Assembly: GCA_964462585.1 (NCBI GenBank)
Contig: CAYXAK010000001.1
Coordinates: forward strand, 62,001-126,000
Reading direction: 5' to 3'
DNA length: 64,000 nucleotides
DNA from: Halarsenatibacter sp964462585
Lineage (GTDB): Bacteria > Bacillota > Halanaerobiia > Halanaerobiales > Halarsenatibacteraceae
This document shows, piece after piece, positions 34,109-43,168 of this stretch. The translations under genes were made by a program, and so were the position numbers. Below the pieces are notes generated by a model, which searched no databases, was not told the origin of the DNA, and worked only from the letters and a program-made list of their open reading frames with translations. Each line of letters starts with the position of its first letter. Position 1 is the stretch's first letter.

Positions 34109-34986
34109 AATCGCTTCAGTTTGTCTCCGGATACAAATGCAGCTCCATATACTGAAGGCCCGGTATGACAGCCAAGTACGGGGCTTATGGTGTTTTCCAG
34201 GAGGCTGTAATCCACATTTTTCTCCTCCAGCAGGCTCTTCAGATCATTTTCCAGTTCAACTCCGTTTTCCCGGATTCCACCAGTGAGAATTCCCAGACAG
34301 GCTTCATCCTCTTCCTGGAGAATCTCCTCCACCTGCTGGATTATTTTTTTGTTCAATCTTTTCCTGCCCCTGGCTTTTCCCCTGGGAATTACCTCACCCT
34401 CATCGGCGGGTACTGTGAGCAGGGGCTGAAAATTCAATATCGATCCGAGCAGTGCCTGGGCCCTGCCTATTCTTCCCCCTTTCTGCAGATAGGTGAGATC
34501 ATCTACGGTAAAATAGAGGACGGTATTTTTTTGCATATGATCAAGTCTGTTTTTTATTTCCTCTAAGTCCCTGTTTTCTGCGATCATTTCAGCGGTTTTC
34601 AAAACCATAAAACCCAGTCCCAGGGAGGTTGTGCCGGTATCGACGATCTCGATATCAGTCCCCTCGATCTGCTGTGCCGCTGTCCTGGCAGAACTTATTG
34701 TACCGCTTAATTCTCCGGATATATGCAGTGATATTATCCGGTCATATTCTGCTCCGAGCATCTCGTAGATCTGCAAAAATTCTCCGGCTGAAGGCTGAGA
34801 GGTTGAAGGAACCTCTCCTGTCTTTTTGATTCTGGCAAAAAATCTCTCAGGAGATATATCTTTTCCATCCACAAAACTCTCTTCTTCAAAATGAATTTTG
34901 AGCGGTATTATTTTGAGGAAATCGATTTCCTGGCGCAGTTCGCGGGGAATATCGCATGTGCTGTCCGTCAGAAGTGCCGTTTTCAT
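34105..34986 (-). CDS. DegV family fatty-acid-binding protein (FakB candidate)
   Basis: Binds a fatty acid and presents it to the kinase FakA for phosphorylation. The LTDSTCDIP N-terminus, the STSQPSAGEF motif, the SGELSGTISSAR loop and the VVDTGTTSLGLGFMV segment are DegV hallmarks. Length 293 is typical. It sits 24 bases downstream of the FakA-like gene, so the two probably work as a pair, feeding acyl-phosphate to PlsY. Which fatty acid it prefers cannot be told from the sequence. Confidence 0.9.
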   Translation of the reverse strand: MKTALLTDSTCDIPRELRQEIDFLKIIPLKIHFEEESFVDGKDISPERFFARIKKTGEVPSTSQPSAGEFLQIYEMLGAEYDRIISLHISGELSGTISSARTAAQQIEGTDIEIVDTGTTSLGLGFMVLKTAEMIAENRDLEEIKNRLDHMQKNTVLYFTVDDLTYLQKGGRIGRAQALLGSILNFQPLLTVPADEGEVIPRGKARGRKRLNKKIIQQVEEILQEEDEACLGILTGGIRENGVELENDLKSLLEEKNVDYSLLENTISPVLGCHTGPSVYGAAFVSGDKLKRL

Positions 34987-35010
34987 TCTGGCTCATCACC
35001 ACCTGCTCTG

Positions 35011-36747
35011 TTATTTTTCCAGTGAGACTATATAGGGATATAGCGGCTGTCTGCCTTCATATAACTCGACCTCCAGGCGGGTATCCTGAAAATGATTTAA
35101 AATTCTATCTCTGAGCTCGATGGCCTGATCTTCTTCGAGCTCTTCTCCATAGTATATCGTGATAAGATCTTCATCTTCATGTATCCTTTCCACAATTTCC
35201 ACGACTACATCCTCATAGTTATTGCCTTTGGCCATTATATCACCATCTACCAGACCGATCACCTCTCCTTCTTCTATGGAGAGATCTTTGACATTGGAAT
35301 CCTTCACAGCTCTTGTTACCTCGATGGTGGTAACGCTCTCAATCTCATCTTCCATCTTCTCCGCCAGCTCCTCTAAGTCGGTCTCCAGATTGTAGAGCAT
35401 AAGTGAGGCTATTGCTTCGGTAAAGGAATTGGTGGCAACAACTTCCACAGCTTTTTCCTCACACAGCTCCGCTGCCTGGCGGGCGGAGGAGATTATATTC
35501 TTGTTATTGGGGAAGATGACAACTTCCCGGGCCGGAAGTTCTTCCAGGGCGGAAAGAAAGTCATTTGTGCTGGGGTTCATCGACTGCCCTCCATGTATTA
35601 CTTCATCGACACCCAGCTGCTTGAGTATCTCTCTAATGCCCTCTCCAGCCGCTACAGCAATGAGTCCTCTTTTTTTCGGCTCGGGTTTTTCCTGAGAGAT
35701 ATCTTCATCAAAATCACTTTTTTCTGGACTGGCTTCCAGTGACATACCTGAAGCTGTTTTTTCCTCTATGGAGTTCATCTCCACCAGCTCACCGTGTGAC
35801 TCGGACTGCAAAACCATATTATCGATATTTATATCCTGGAGCATGCCCAGTTTGAGAGCATATTCCAGTATGACACCGGGATGGTTGGTGTGTATATGGA
35901 TCTTGATTATATTGTCAGAACCAACCACCATCAGGGAGTCACCGTAATTGTTGAGCTCGGATCTTATCTGTTCTATTTCATGACGTCCATTTTCCTTTTC
36001 CATATCTATCAGAAGCTGTGTGCAGTAATTGTATTCCAGCTTCTCCCGCTGTTTTCTTTCCTGTTCCGGAGCTTTTTCACCGGCTTCTATCTCAGGGCCG
36101 ATAGTTTCTCCCTGGAGGGATTTCAGCATTCCCTCAAAAATAAAAACGAGACCCTGTCCCCCTGCATCGACAACATCGGCTTCCTTTAGCACCGGCAGCT
36201 GCTCGGGTGTTTTGTTGAGTGCGATATCTGCAGTCTCCAGTGTGGCCTGCAAAATCTCCAGGAGATCATCGCTCTCCTCATAAGCCTCTCTAGCACCCTC
36301 TGCCGCCTTTCTCGATACGGTCAGTATAGTTCCCTCCACCGGCTTCAGCACGCCCTTATAGGCCACTCTGGAGGCTTCCTCCAGCCCTTCTACCAGACCC
36401 TGGGCAGCAATCACTGTCTTGTCCTTATTGGCCTGGGCAAACCCCCGCAGAAGCTGGGATAGAATAACACCGGAGTTGCCCCGGGCTCCCATGAGAGCTC
36501 CCCGGGAAAGAGACTGACATATTTCACCGGCATGGTGGCTGTCATTATCTTCGATCTCCTTTAGAGCTTCCTTCATGGTCAGATGCATATTGGTGCCGGT
36601 ATCGCCATCAGGCACCGGAAATACATTTAGTGAATTAATTATTGATTTTTTCTTCTCCAGAAGCCTGGTGGCAAATTTAATCATATCACAGAGCTTATTG
36701 CCATCGACAGTCTTCAGCCCCTGATCACTATCATTACCATTCCTCAT
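35011..36747 (-). CDS. fakA: Fatty acid kinase FakA (DAK2 domain, YloV)
   Basis: ATP-dependent kinase that phosphorylates FakB-bound fatty acids. An N-terminal DhaL-type domain has the nucleotide site with NVFPVPDGDTGTNM (about residues 41-54) and GARGNSGVILSQLLRGFA. A middle DegV-like segment and a C-terminal domain follow. Length 578 is near the usual 550. The start ATG overlaps the upstream Asp23-family gene by 14 bases. The acidic insert around residues 325-365 (SPEKSDFDEDISQE) is longer than usual and fits halophily. It is followed by the FakB candidate. Confidence 0.93.
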   Translation of the reverse strand: MRNGNDSDQGLKTVDGNKLCDMIKFATRLLEKKKSIINSLNVFPVPDGDTGTNMHLTMKEALKEIEDNDSHHAGEICQSLSRGALMGARGNSGVILSQLLRGFAQANKDKTVIAAQGLVEGLEEASRVAYKGVLKPVEGTILTVSRKAAEGAREAYEESDDLLEILQATLETADIALNKTPEQLPVLKEADVVDAGGQGLVFIFEGMLKSLQGETIGPEIEAGEKAPEQERKQREKLEYNYCTQLLIDMEKENGRHEIEQIRSELNNYGDSLMVVGSDNIIKIHIHTNHPGVILEYALKLGMLQDINIDNMVLQSESHGELVEMNSIEEKTASGMSLEASPEKSDFDEDISQEKPEPKKRGLIAVAAGEGIREILKQLGVDEVIHGGQSMNPSTNDFLSALEELPAREVVIFPNNKNIISSARQAAELCEEKAVEVVATNSFTEAIASLMLYNLETDLEELAEKMEDEIESVTTIEVTRAVKDSNVKDLSIEEGEVIGLVDGDIMAKGNNYEDVVVEIVERIHEDEDLITIYYGEELEEDQAIELRDRILNHFQDTRLEVELYEGRQPLYPYIVSLEK

Positions 36748-37099
36748 CTTCCACTCTCACTCCCTGAACGTTTATATCCACTTTTTCTACCTCTATGCCC
36801 AGTTTATCCTGAATTATATAGCTGACCCTCTGCATGGCATTGTTGGCCACCTGGGCTATATTTGTGCCGAATTCCACAATTATATTCAGCTGCAGGCGGA
36901 CAGCATCTCCTTCGATATCTATCGAAACTCCCTTGGTCATATTCTCCCAGCCGAGCATATCGGCCAGACCGTCCTGCATATTTTGAGATGCCATCCCCAC
37001 AAGACCGTAGCATTCCATAGCTGCCAGCCCGGCCACCTTGGCGATAACTTCTTTATCTATGATCACTTTTCCGTAATCAGTTTCCCACATCTTGCTCAT
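36734..37099 (-). CDS. Asp23/Gls24 family envelope stress protein (YloU)
   Basis: Small protein of 121 residues, conserved just before fakA in Firmicutes. Staphylococcal Asp23 associates with the membrane through a partner, and the family is linked to cell-envelope stress. The core KEVIAKVAGLAAMECYGLVGMA and the later NIAQVANNAMQRVSYIIQD segment are typical. The start is ATG 37099 behind GGGGTG. It is the first gene after the promoter at 37158-37186. No membrane segment is seen. Confidence 0.9.
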   Translation of the reverse strand: MSKMWETDYGKVIIDKEVIAKVAGLAAMECYGLVGMASQNMQDGLADMLGWENMTKGVSIDIEGDAVRLQLNIIVEFGTNIAQVANNAMQRVSYIIQDKLGIEVEKVDINVQGVRVEDEEW

Positions 37100-37157
37100 A
37101 TTTTAATCACCCCGCTGCTCGGTTAATACAGGCTCAAATACCGATATTTTCAATATT

Positions 37158-37186
37158 ATTCTATAATAATTAGTCATAACATGCAA
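37158..37186 (-). promoter_or_regulatory. Promoter for the Asp23-fakA-degV-recG transcript
   Basis: TTGCAT (37181-37186) and TAGAAT (37158-37163) are 17 bases apart on the minus strand, about 60 bases before the first gene. It is divergent from the rpmB promoter, whose -35 starts 28 bases away. Confidence 0.6.
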
Positions 37187-37214
37187 ATAAGGAGGAAAGA
37201 TTTTCCCGTTGCTC

Positions 37215-37244
37215 TTGTCAAATTGCCGTAAACTGTGATAAAAT
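37215..37244 (+). promoter_or_regulatory. Promoter for rpmB
   Basis: TTGTCA (37215-37220) and TAAAAT (37239-37244) are 18 bases apart, about 64 bases before rpmB, whose ribosome site is AGGAGGTG. Confidence 0.6.
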
Positions 37245-37307
37245 CAATATCAATGAATAAAAAGAAAATGTTTTCATAGAAAATCTGCTGACAGGAGGTG
37301 TAAGAAG

Positions 37308-37538
37308 ATGTCCAGAGTCTGCGAAATCTGTGGCAAAGGTAGCAATAATGCCAACACCATAACAAGACGGGGTAAGGCCAAAAAAGAAGGTGGTGTCGGT
37401 AAAAACATCACGGGCAAATCAGGCCGCAGCCAGCGACCCAACCTCAAAAAAGTTAAAGCCATGGTGGACGGAAAGAAAAAGAGAATTAAAGTCTGCACCC
37501 AGTGCATTAAATCAAACAGGGTAATAAAAGCCCACTAA
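37308..37538 (+). CDS. rpmB: 50S ribosomal protein L28
   Basis: Structural protein of the large subunit, 76 residues. Two Cys pairs, CEIC at the N-terminus and CTQC near residue 64, mark the zinc-binding form. The NANTITRRGKAKKEGGVG region is longer than in many L28 proteins. ATG 37308 follows AGGAGGTG by about 8 bases. It is a single-gene unit on the plus strand, divergent from the Asp23-fakA unit as in Bacillus (yloU-yloV, rpmB). spoVM, which adjoins rpmB in Bacillus, is not seen here. Confidence 0.96.
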   Translation: MSRVCEICGKGSNNANTITRRGKAKKEGGVGKNITGKSGRSQRPNLKKVKAMVDGKKKRIKVCTQCIKSNRVIKAH

Positions 37539-37561
37539 ACTAAAATTTTTAAACGAAGAAA

Positions 37562-37584
37562 GCCGGGGAGTATATCTCCCCGGC
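37562..37584. terminator. Bidirectional terminator between rpmB and malic enzyme
   Basis: GCCGGGGA (37562-37569) pairs perfectly with TCCCCGGC (37577-37584). The plus strand then reads AATGTTATTTTT, and the minus side is also T-rich after a few bases. It serves two convergent units. Confidence 0.8.
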
Positions 37585-37646
37585 AATGTTATTTTTAAAA
37601 AGCCATATATGACCATATAGCTCTAAAAAAGTGCATTCTGCAGCCT

Positions 37647-38888
37647 CTAAAATGTCAGCTTTTCAATCTCTTCCTTGAGGGATTTCTTATCGCGCTGTTT
37701 TCCTGCAACACCTGTCTCCAGGGCTGCCTCTGCCACCGACATAGCCACCTCTCCTGCTACACCCCTCTCAAATGGCTGGGGAATTATGTTATCTGTATCG
37801 GGTTTTTTAATCAGATTTGAGATGGCTCTGGCAGCTGCCAGCTTCATTTCATCGTTGATATCTTCAGATCTGACCGATAGTGCCCCCCTCATAACGCCGG
37901 GAAAGGCCAGCACATTATTTATCTGGTTGGGGTAATCAGATCTTCCCGTGGCCACTATTTTCGCCCCTGCTCTGTAAGCTTTTTCTGGATCTATTTCGGG
38001 TTCCGGGTTGGCCAGAGCAAAGATTATGGGATCATCGGCCATCTTCTTTACCATCTCCTCTGTCATGACATTCCCCACAGATAGGCCGATGAATATATCG
38101 GCTTCCTTAACTGCTGTGTTAAGTTTTCCCTCTAACTTTTCCACATTTGTCATCTCTGCCAGTCTCTCCTTGGCTTCGTTCATTCCCTCTTTTCTGCCCG
38201 GATAAATTATTCCCCTGCTGTCACATACAAGTATGTTTTTTTTCGCCACACCGGCCTGCAGCAGCAGTTTGGCTGTGGCTGTAGCAGATGCCCCGGCTCC
38301 ATTGATGACTATTTTACAGTCTGTCAGCTCTCTTTCCGTCAGCCTTAGAGCACTGAAGAGTCCGGCCAGTATAACTATCGCTGTACCGTGTTGATCATCA
38401 TGAAATATGGCCAGTTCTGTCTCCTCTTTCAACCTCTCTTCGATGTAAAAACAATCCGGAGCGGCAATATCCTCCAGGTTTATTCCGGAAAAATTTGGGG
38501 CTAATAGCTTTACCGTCTCCACGATGCTGTCCGCATCACTGGTATCAAGACAGATTGGAAAAGCATCGAGTCCGGCAAATTTTTTGAATAGAATTGCCTT
38601 GCCCTCCATCACAGGCAGGGCGGCTTCTGCCCCGATATCTCCCAGGCCCAGAACAGCCGTACCCGAGGATACTACGGCAACCATATTGCCCCGGGAGGTG
38701 TATTTGTAGCTGTTTTCGCTATCTCTGGCAATCTCCCGACAGGGCTGGGCCACACCGGGAGAATAGGCAAGGCTCAGATCTTCAGAGTTCTCCACCTCAA
38801 CTTTGCTTTCCACACTGATCTTTCCCCTGTGTTCTTCGTGCATTTTTAGTGCTTTTTGATAGATATCCTCATCACCATTTTTGGACAT
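37647..38888 (-). CDS. Malic enzyme (NAD-dependent type)
   Basis: Oxidatively decarboxylates malate to pyruvate. The short 413-residue bacterial form is seen, with the LAYSPGVAQPC motif and Tyr/Lys active-site region at the N-terminus, metal site EDIAAPDCF, HDDQHGTAIV, and the Rossmann motif NGAGASATATAKLL. Cofactor choice is uncertain; this length is usually NAD-preferring in Firmicutes. It follows thiN by 15 bases and is the last gene of the riboflavin-thiN transcript, with no pathway link that I can see. Confidence 0.93.
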   Translation of the reverse strand: MSKNGDEDIYQKALKMHEEHRGKISVESKVEVENSEDLSLAYSPGVAQPCREIARDSENSYKYTSRGNMVAVVSSGTAVLGLGDIGAEAALPVMEGKAILFKKFAGLDAFPICLDTSDADSIVETVKLLAPNFSGINLEDIAAPDCFYIEERLKEETELAIFHDDQHGTAIVILAGLFSALRLTERELTDCKIVINGAGASATATAKLLLQAGVAKKNILVCDSRGIIYPGRKEGMNEAKERLAEMTNVEKLEGKLNTAVKEADIFIGLSVGNVMTEEMVKKMADDPIIFALANPEPEIDPEKAYRAGAKIVATGRSDYPNQINNVLAFPGVMRGALSVRSEDINDEMKLAAARAISNLIKKPDTDNIIPQPFERGVAGEVAMSVAEAALETGVAGKQRDKKSLKEEIEKLTF

Positions 38889-38903
38889 TTTAAATTTTCC
38901 CCC

Positions 38904-39551
38904 TCACTGTTTACTGCTGTCAATTATATAGATTAAAATACCATCATCGACTGTTATCTCCGCCCTTTGCTCTGTGATCTTATTGCTTATTCCGCGGGTT
39001 TTATATCTGTTCAGATCCAGATTTTCTGCAGTGTATTTACAGCCTGCAATGGAAATATTCTTTACACAGCTGTCCAGGGGCAGAAGCGAGAGCCTGGAAT
39101 CCTTTTCTCCTTCTATAATCCGGTGATCAAAGATCAGGCCGACTTCCACTTTTTTCTCCCTGATCACAGAACTGATGCCCAGTTTGAAGCTGTATTCGAG
39201 CAGAAATATATTTGCCAGCTGCTGATCGATTCTCCCGCCCAGTGAAGCCAGCAATACCGCCTCTTCTATGCCCTTTTCTTTCATGAAGTCCAGACAGAGT
39301 TCGGCATCGGTTTCATCCTTTTCCACCGGATGTTTGATCAGTTCAGCTCCCATATTTTTGAGAGCATCTATCTTCACCTCATCAAGTGAATCAAAGTCTC
39401 CGATCACATAATCAGGTGCAGTATCCAGCCGCAAAAACAACTCTGCACCTCCATCAGCAGCAAGCGTCATATCCGCCCCTTCCAGCTTTTGTTCATAATA
39501 GTCCGGGTCTTCTATCCTGCCGTTCAGAACCACAGCTGCAGACTTAAACAT
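38904..39551 (-). CDS. thiN: Thiamine pyrophosphokinase
   Basis: Transfers pyrophosphate from ATP to thiamine, giving the active cofactor. The ADGGAELFLRL motif, the GDFDSLDE metal-binding segment, HPVEKDETDAEL and the LGGRIDQQLANIFLL region are characteristic. Length 215 is normal. It starts 1 base after the ribH stop. In Bacillus, thiN follows rsgA-rpe directly; here the riboflavin operon lies between rpe and thiN. No thiamine synthesis gene is in the window. Confidence 0.93.
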   Translation of the reverse strand: MFKSAAVVLNGRIEDPDYYEQKLEGADMTLAADGGAELFLRLDTAPDYVIGDFDSLDEVKIDALKNMGAELIKHPVEKDETDAELCLDFMKEKGIEEAVLLASLGGRIDQQLANIFLLEYSFKLGISSVIREKKVEVGLIFDHRIIEGEKDSRLSLLPLDSCVKNISIAGCKYTAENLDLNRYKTRGISNKITEQRAEITVDDGILIYIIDSSKQ

Positions 39552-39552
39552 C

Positions 39553-40017
39553 TTAAAACTTGTTGAGAAGGTTTGCCATCTCCATCATACTCACAGCTGC
39601 TTCAAAGCCTTTATTGCCCGCTTTTGTACCCGCTCTCTCCACAGCCTGTTCTATGGTATCTGTGGTCAAAATACCAAAGGTTACAGGAATGTCGGCGTCC
39701 ATGCTCAGTTTTGCCACACCTTTAGATACCTCAGAGGATACATACTCAAAATGGGGTGTATCACCCCGGATTACAGCTCCCAGACAGATCACACCATCAT
39801 ATCTCTCCCTTTCCACCATCTTTCTGGCGGCCATCGGTATCTCAAAAGACCCGGGAACCCAGGCAACATCAATATCATCTTCGGAGACTCCATGCCTTAA
39901 CAGGGCATCTTTAGCCCCTTCCAGAAGATTTGAGGTTATAAAATCATTAAAACGGGATATGACTATGCCGACCCTGAGATCGTCTCCTCTCAGCTCTCCT
40001 TCAATAACATTTACCAT
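39553..40017 (-). CDS. ribH: 6,7-dimethyl-8-ribityllumazine synthase
   Basis: Penultimate step of riboflavin synthesis, joining the RibB product with the pyrimidine. The SRFNDFITSNLLEGA N-terminus, VPGSFEIP substrate site and GAVIRGDTPHFEYV with the catalytic His are seen. Length 154 is standard. ATG 40017 follows AGGAGG. It is the last rib gene in the order ribD-ribE-ribBA-ribH. Confidence 0.97.
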   Translation of the reverse strand: MVNVIEGELRGDDLRVGIVISRFNDFITSNLLEGAKDALLRHGVSEDDIDVAWVPGSFEIPMAARKMVERERYDGVICLGAVIRGDTPHFEYVSSEVSKGVAKLSMDADIPVTFGILTTDTIEQAVERAGTKAGNKGFEAAVSMMEMANLLNKF

Positions 40018-40068
40018 TATCTGTTACCTCCTGATTGTGTTGGGTTTTCTGCCTCCTGCCCTGCTTTT

Positions 40069-41280
40069 CTATTGCGAGGACTCCTCATCTACCTGGGAGA
40101 GAAAATGCCCCATTTTTTCTTTTTTGACCTGCAAATAGCAGGCATTTTCTCGCTTGGGATCGATCTCTATAGGAATTCTCTCAGTAACCTCCAGACCGTA
40201 ACCTTCCAGTCCTACAAGTTTCTTGGGATTATTGGTGATGAGCCTTATCGAGCTCAATCCCAGATCCAGCAGTATCTGGGCACCGATTCCATAATCTCTG
40301 AGATCTGGTGGAAAACCCAGGGCAATATTGGCCTCCACGGTATCGAGCCCTTCATCCTGCAGATGATAGGCCTTGATCTTATTGGCCAGCCCTATTCCCC
40401 TGCCTTCCTGCCTCATATAAAGCAGCACACCTTCACCTTCTTCAGCAATCATCTCCAGGGCTCTATCAAGCTGTTCACCACAATCACAGCGGTGAGAGCC
40501 CAGCACATCACCTGTGAGACATTCCGAATGCACTCTTGTCAGGACATCTTTTTTGCCCACTACATCACCCTTGATCAGGGCTACATGTTCTAATTCATCG
40601 ACGATCGTCGAATAGACCCTTATGGAAAATTCCCCGTAATCAGTGGGGAGTTTGGCCTTTGCTTCCAGCTCGATGAGCTTTTCTCTGGTCTTTCTGTATT
40701 TGATCAGATCTGCGATGCTGATGAGAGTGAGATCGTGCTCTTCAGCAAATTTTTCCAGATCAGGCATTCTGGCCATGGTGCCGTCATCCTTTATGATCTC
40801 GCAGATGACTCCGGAAGGTTTTAACCCGGCAAGACGGGAGAGATCTATGGCGGCCTCTGTATGTCCGGCCCGCCTCAAAACCCCGCCCTTGCGGCCTCTA
40901 AGAGGAAATATATGGCCCGGTTTATTGAAGTCTGAGGGCTTGCTCTCGGGGTCAACCAGCTCTTTGATGGTTTTGGCCCTCTCCTCAGCCGAGATCCCGG
41001 TTGTGGTGGAAACATGATCGACTGAAACGGTAAAGCCAGTTTCATGGGGGTCTTCATTCTCGGTGGTCATGAGGGGAATGTCGAGTTCATCCAGCCTCTC
41101 CTCTTCCATGGGCACACAGACGAGCCCTCTGGCTTTTTTGATCATGAAGTTCACCTTTTCTGTATCGGCCTTTTCGGCTGCCATGACAAGATCGCCTTCA
41201 TTCTCTCTATCTTCATCGTCCACAACTATTACCATTTTACCATTTCTTATATCCTCGATGGCCTGTTCAATTGAATCCAT
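40069..41280 (-). CDS. ribBA: Bifunctional DHBP synthase/GTP cyclohydrolase II
   Basis: N-terminal half (about 1-200) makes 3,4-dihydroxy-2-butanone 4-phosphate from ribulose 5-phosphate, shown by VVDDEDRENEGDLVMA and RAGHTEAAIDLSRLAG. The C-terminal half (about 205-400) opens GTP, with the zinc site SECLTGDVLGSHRCDCGEQ and the RQEGRGIG motif. ATG 41280 follows AAGGAGG by about 7 bases; a longer reading to 41313 is rejected. Length 403 is normal. It is controlled by the upstream FMN riboswitch along with the other rib genes. Confidence 0.97.
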   Translation of the reverse strand: MDSIEQAIEDIRNGKMVIVVDDEDRENEGDLVMAAEKADTEKVNFMIKKARGLVCVPMEEERLDELDIPLMTTENEDPHETGFTVSVDHVSTTTGISAEERAKTIKELVDPESKPSDFNKPGHIFPLRGRKGGVLRRAGHTEAAIDLSRLAGLKPSGVICEIIKDDGTMARMPDLEKFAEEHDLTLISIADLIKYRKTREKLIELEAKAKLPTDYGEFSIRVYSTIVDELEHVALIKGDVVGKKDVLTRVHSECLTGDVLGSHRCDCGEQLDRALEMIAEEGEGVLLYMRQEGRGIGLANKIKAYHLQDEGLDTVEANIALGFPPDLRDYGIGAQILLDLGLSSIRLITNNPKKLVGLEGYGLEVTERIPIEIDPKRENACYLQVKKEKMGHFLSQVDEESSQ

Positions 41281-41313
41281 TCTCTTCCTCCTTTTTACTT
41301 CTTTCAAAATCAA

Positions 41314-41985
41314 TCACATAAAATTATTCTTCTGCAGTATCTCCCTGCTGAGACCTTTTCCAGCTCCCTCACCGCTCTTCTCTTCATCGCTGGAGAGATA
41401 GTTTTCAACGGTCTTGACAACATATTTGCCCAGTATATCTGTCTCAAGATTGACATGATCGCCGATCTTCAAACTCTCCAGATTGGTAGCCCGCCAGCTC
41501 TCAGGTATCAAAGAGACTGTAAAGTAATCCTCTTCTACGGAAACCAGAGTTAAGCTTATGCCGTTAACAGCAATCGAACCCTTCTCCACCAGGAATCTGT
41601 CCATCCCGGAGGGGAAACCTATCTCAACCACCCTGGCATTGTCCTCTCTTTTCACACCCCGCAATTTGCCCAGACCATCGATATGACCTGTGACGATATG
41701 CCCATCAAAGAGATCATCTGTGCCCAGAGAGGGCTCTAAATTGACAGGATCGCCACTGGCAAGATCCTGAAGATTGCTGCGGCGCAGAGTCTCCGGCATT
41801 ACATCAGCAGTAAAACCTGAATTATCATATGAGACAACGGTCAGACAGACTCCGTTAACAGCTATGCTGTCACCTCTCTGCACATTATCCAGAACTTCAT
41901 CTGCCTGGATTCTGATCTGATAGCGTGAACCTCCCCGGTATATTCTGTCGGTTCTGCCAAGCTCTCTGATGATTCCGGTAAACAT
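41314..41985 (-). CDS. ribE: Riboflavin synthase, alpha subunit
   Basis: Dismutates two lumazines into riboflavin and a pyrimidine. Two tandem lumazine-binding barrels are seen, each starting with a related pattern; the first opens MFTGIIRELG, and GHIVTGHIDGLG begins the second. Length 223 is typical. ATG 41985 lies 6 bases after GGGGTG; GTG 41994 is the alternative. It lies between ribD (14 bases) and ribBA. Confidence 0.95.
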   Translation of the reverse strand: MFTGIIRELGRTDRIYRGGSRYQIRIQADEVLDNVQRGDSIAVNGVCLTVVSYDNSGFTADVMPETLRRSNLQDLASGDPVNLEPSLGTDDLFDGHIVTGHIDGLGKLRGVKREDNARVVEIGFPSGMDRFLVEKGSIAVNGISLTLVSVEEDYFTVSLIPESWRATNLESLKIGDHVNLETDILGKYVVKTVENYLSSDEEKSGEGAGKGLSREILQKNNFM

Positions 41986-41999
41986 TATTCTCACCCCGT

Positions 42000-43112
42000 C
42001 TAATTATCTCTGCTGTTTTCTTTGCCGGGATAGGCGGTGATCATTATATCCTCGCCCAGCCTCTTTATTTCCTCGATCTGCAGCTTTTCGGTGTCGGAGA
42101 TTAAATTTACAGCCTCTCCGGAAAAAGCAGCCACACCATCACTCCCCCCCAGCAGCTTTGGTGCCAGAAAGAAGTAGAATTTATCCGTCAGGCCTGACTG
42201 CAGAAAAGAATAATTGACCCTTCCACCACCTTCTATCAGAACGCTCATTATTCCTCTGCTGGCAAGCTCTTCAGCCACTTCATCCAGATCGAGAAATTCA
42301 TTTTCCTCACACTTAACCTCAACTATTTCAGCCCTATCGCTGGCGGCAAATCGCTCTTTTAGTTCAGCAGCCACCTTATTTCTGGCAAAGATCAAAACCT
42401 TCTCTCCACCTTGAAATAGATTGGCCTGTTGGGATATATCTGAATCACCGGCCAGCACTATCCGCAGAGGTTGACTTATGGGATCGGAAACAGCCCTCAC
42501 GGTTAAGCGGGGATTATCTTCTTTTAGGGTGTTGCTTCCCACCAGCACCGCATCCAGCTCATGCCTTAATCTGTGACCATATCTCCTGGCCATCTCTCCC
42601 GTTATCCATTTTGAATCCCCCCGGGATGAAGCCAGATACCCATCCAGGGTCTGAGCCGTTTTCTGGACAAAGAAAGGCCTGTTCTCCTTCATATACTTAA
42701 AAAAAGCTTCATTCAGCCTGCTGGCTTCAGCAGCCAGAATTCCAGTTTCAACCTCCAGACCACTATCTCTCAGCTCTTCACAGCCGCTGCCGGATACCCG
42801 GGGGTTGGGATCTTCATTGGCGATGAAGACACTGGTGATGCCGGCTTCTATTATACTCAAAACACAGGGAGGTGTTTTGCCATGGTGAGAACAGGGCTCT
42901 AAAGTTACATAGAGATCAGCACCTTCAGCCTGAGATCCGGCCTCTTCCAGTGCTTCAATCTCTGCATGATTTTCACCATAGGCAGCATGATAACCCTCGC
43001 CAACTATTTCATCTTCTTTGACTATGACCGCGCCGACCATGGGATTGGGGCTGGTAAAACCCGCACCTTTGCGGGCCAGCTGTATAGCTCTGCTCATATA
43101 ATATTCATCCAT
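42000..43112 (-). CDS. ribD: Riboflavin deaminase/reductase
   Basis: Two-domain enzyme of riboflavin synthesis. The deaminase domain (about 1-145) has the zinc sites HAEIEALEEAG and PCSHHGKTPPC; the reductase domain (about 150-365) has VQKTAQTLDGYLA and the LIEGGGRVNYSFL segment. Length 370 is typical. ATG 43112 follows AAAGGAG; a longer in-frame reading to 43184 enters the riboswitch and is rejected. It is the first gene downstream of the FMN aptamer and its terminator. Confidence 0.96.
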   Translation of the reverse strand: MDEYYMSRAIQLARKGAGFTSPNPMVGAVIVKEDEIVGEGYHAAYGENHAEIEALEEAGSQAEGADLYVTLEPCSHHGKTPPCVLSIIEAGITSVFIANEDPNPRVSGSGCEELRDSGLEVETGILAAEASRLNEAFFKYMKENRPFFVQKTAQTLDGYLASSRGDSKWITGEMARRYGHRLRHELDAVLVGSNTLKEDNPRLTVRAVSDPISQPLRIVLAGDSDISQQANLFQGGEKVLIFARNKVAAELKERFAASDRAEIVEVKCEENEFLDLDEVAEELASRGIMSVLIEGGGRVNYSFLQSGLTDKFYFFLAPKLLGGSDGVAAFSGEAVNLISDTEKLQIEEIKRLGEDIMITAYPGKENSRDN

Positions 43113-43142
43113 ACGGTATATCTCCTTTCTAAAAAACAAAAA

Positions 43143-43156
43143 CCTTCCCGGGAAGG
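43143..43156 (-). terminator. Riboswitch-controlled terminator before ribD
   Basis: A perfect 14-base palindrome CCTTCCCGGGAAGG is followed on the minus strand by TTTTTGTTTTTT. It lies 13 bases after the aptamer and 31 bases before ribD, the place of the expression platform. Confidence 0.75.
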
Positions 43157-43168
43157 AAGGCATGTAGC

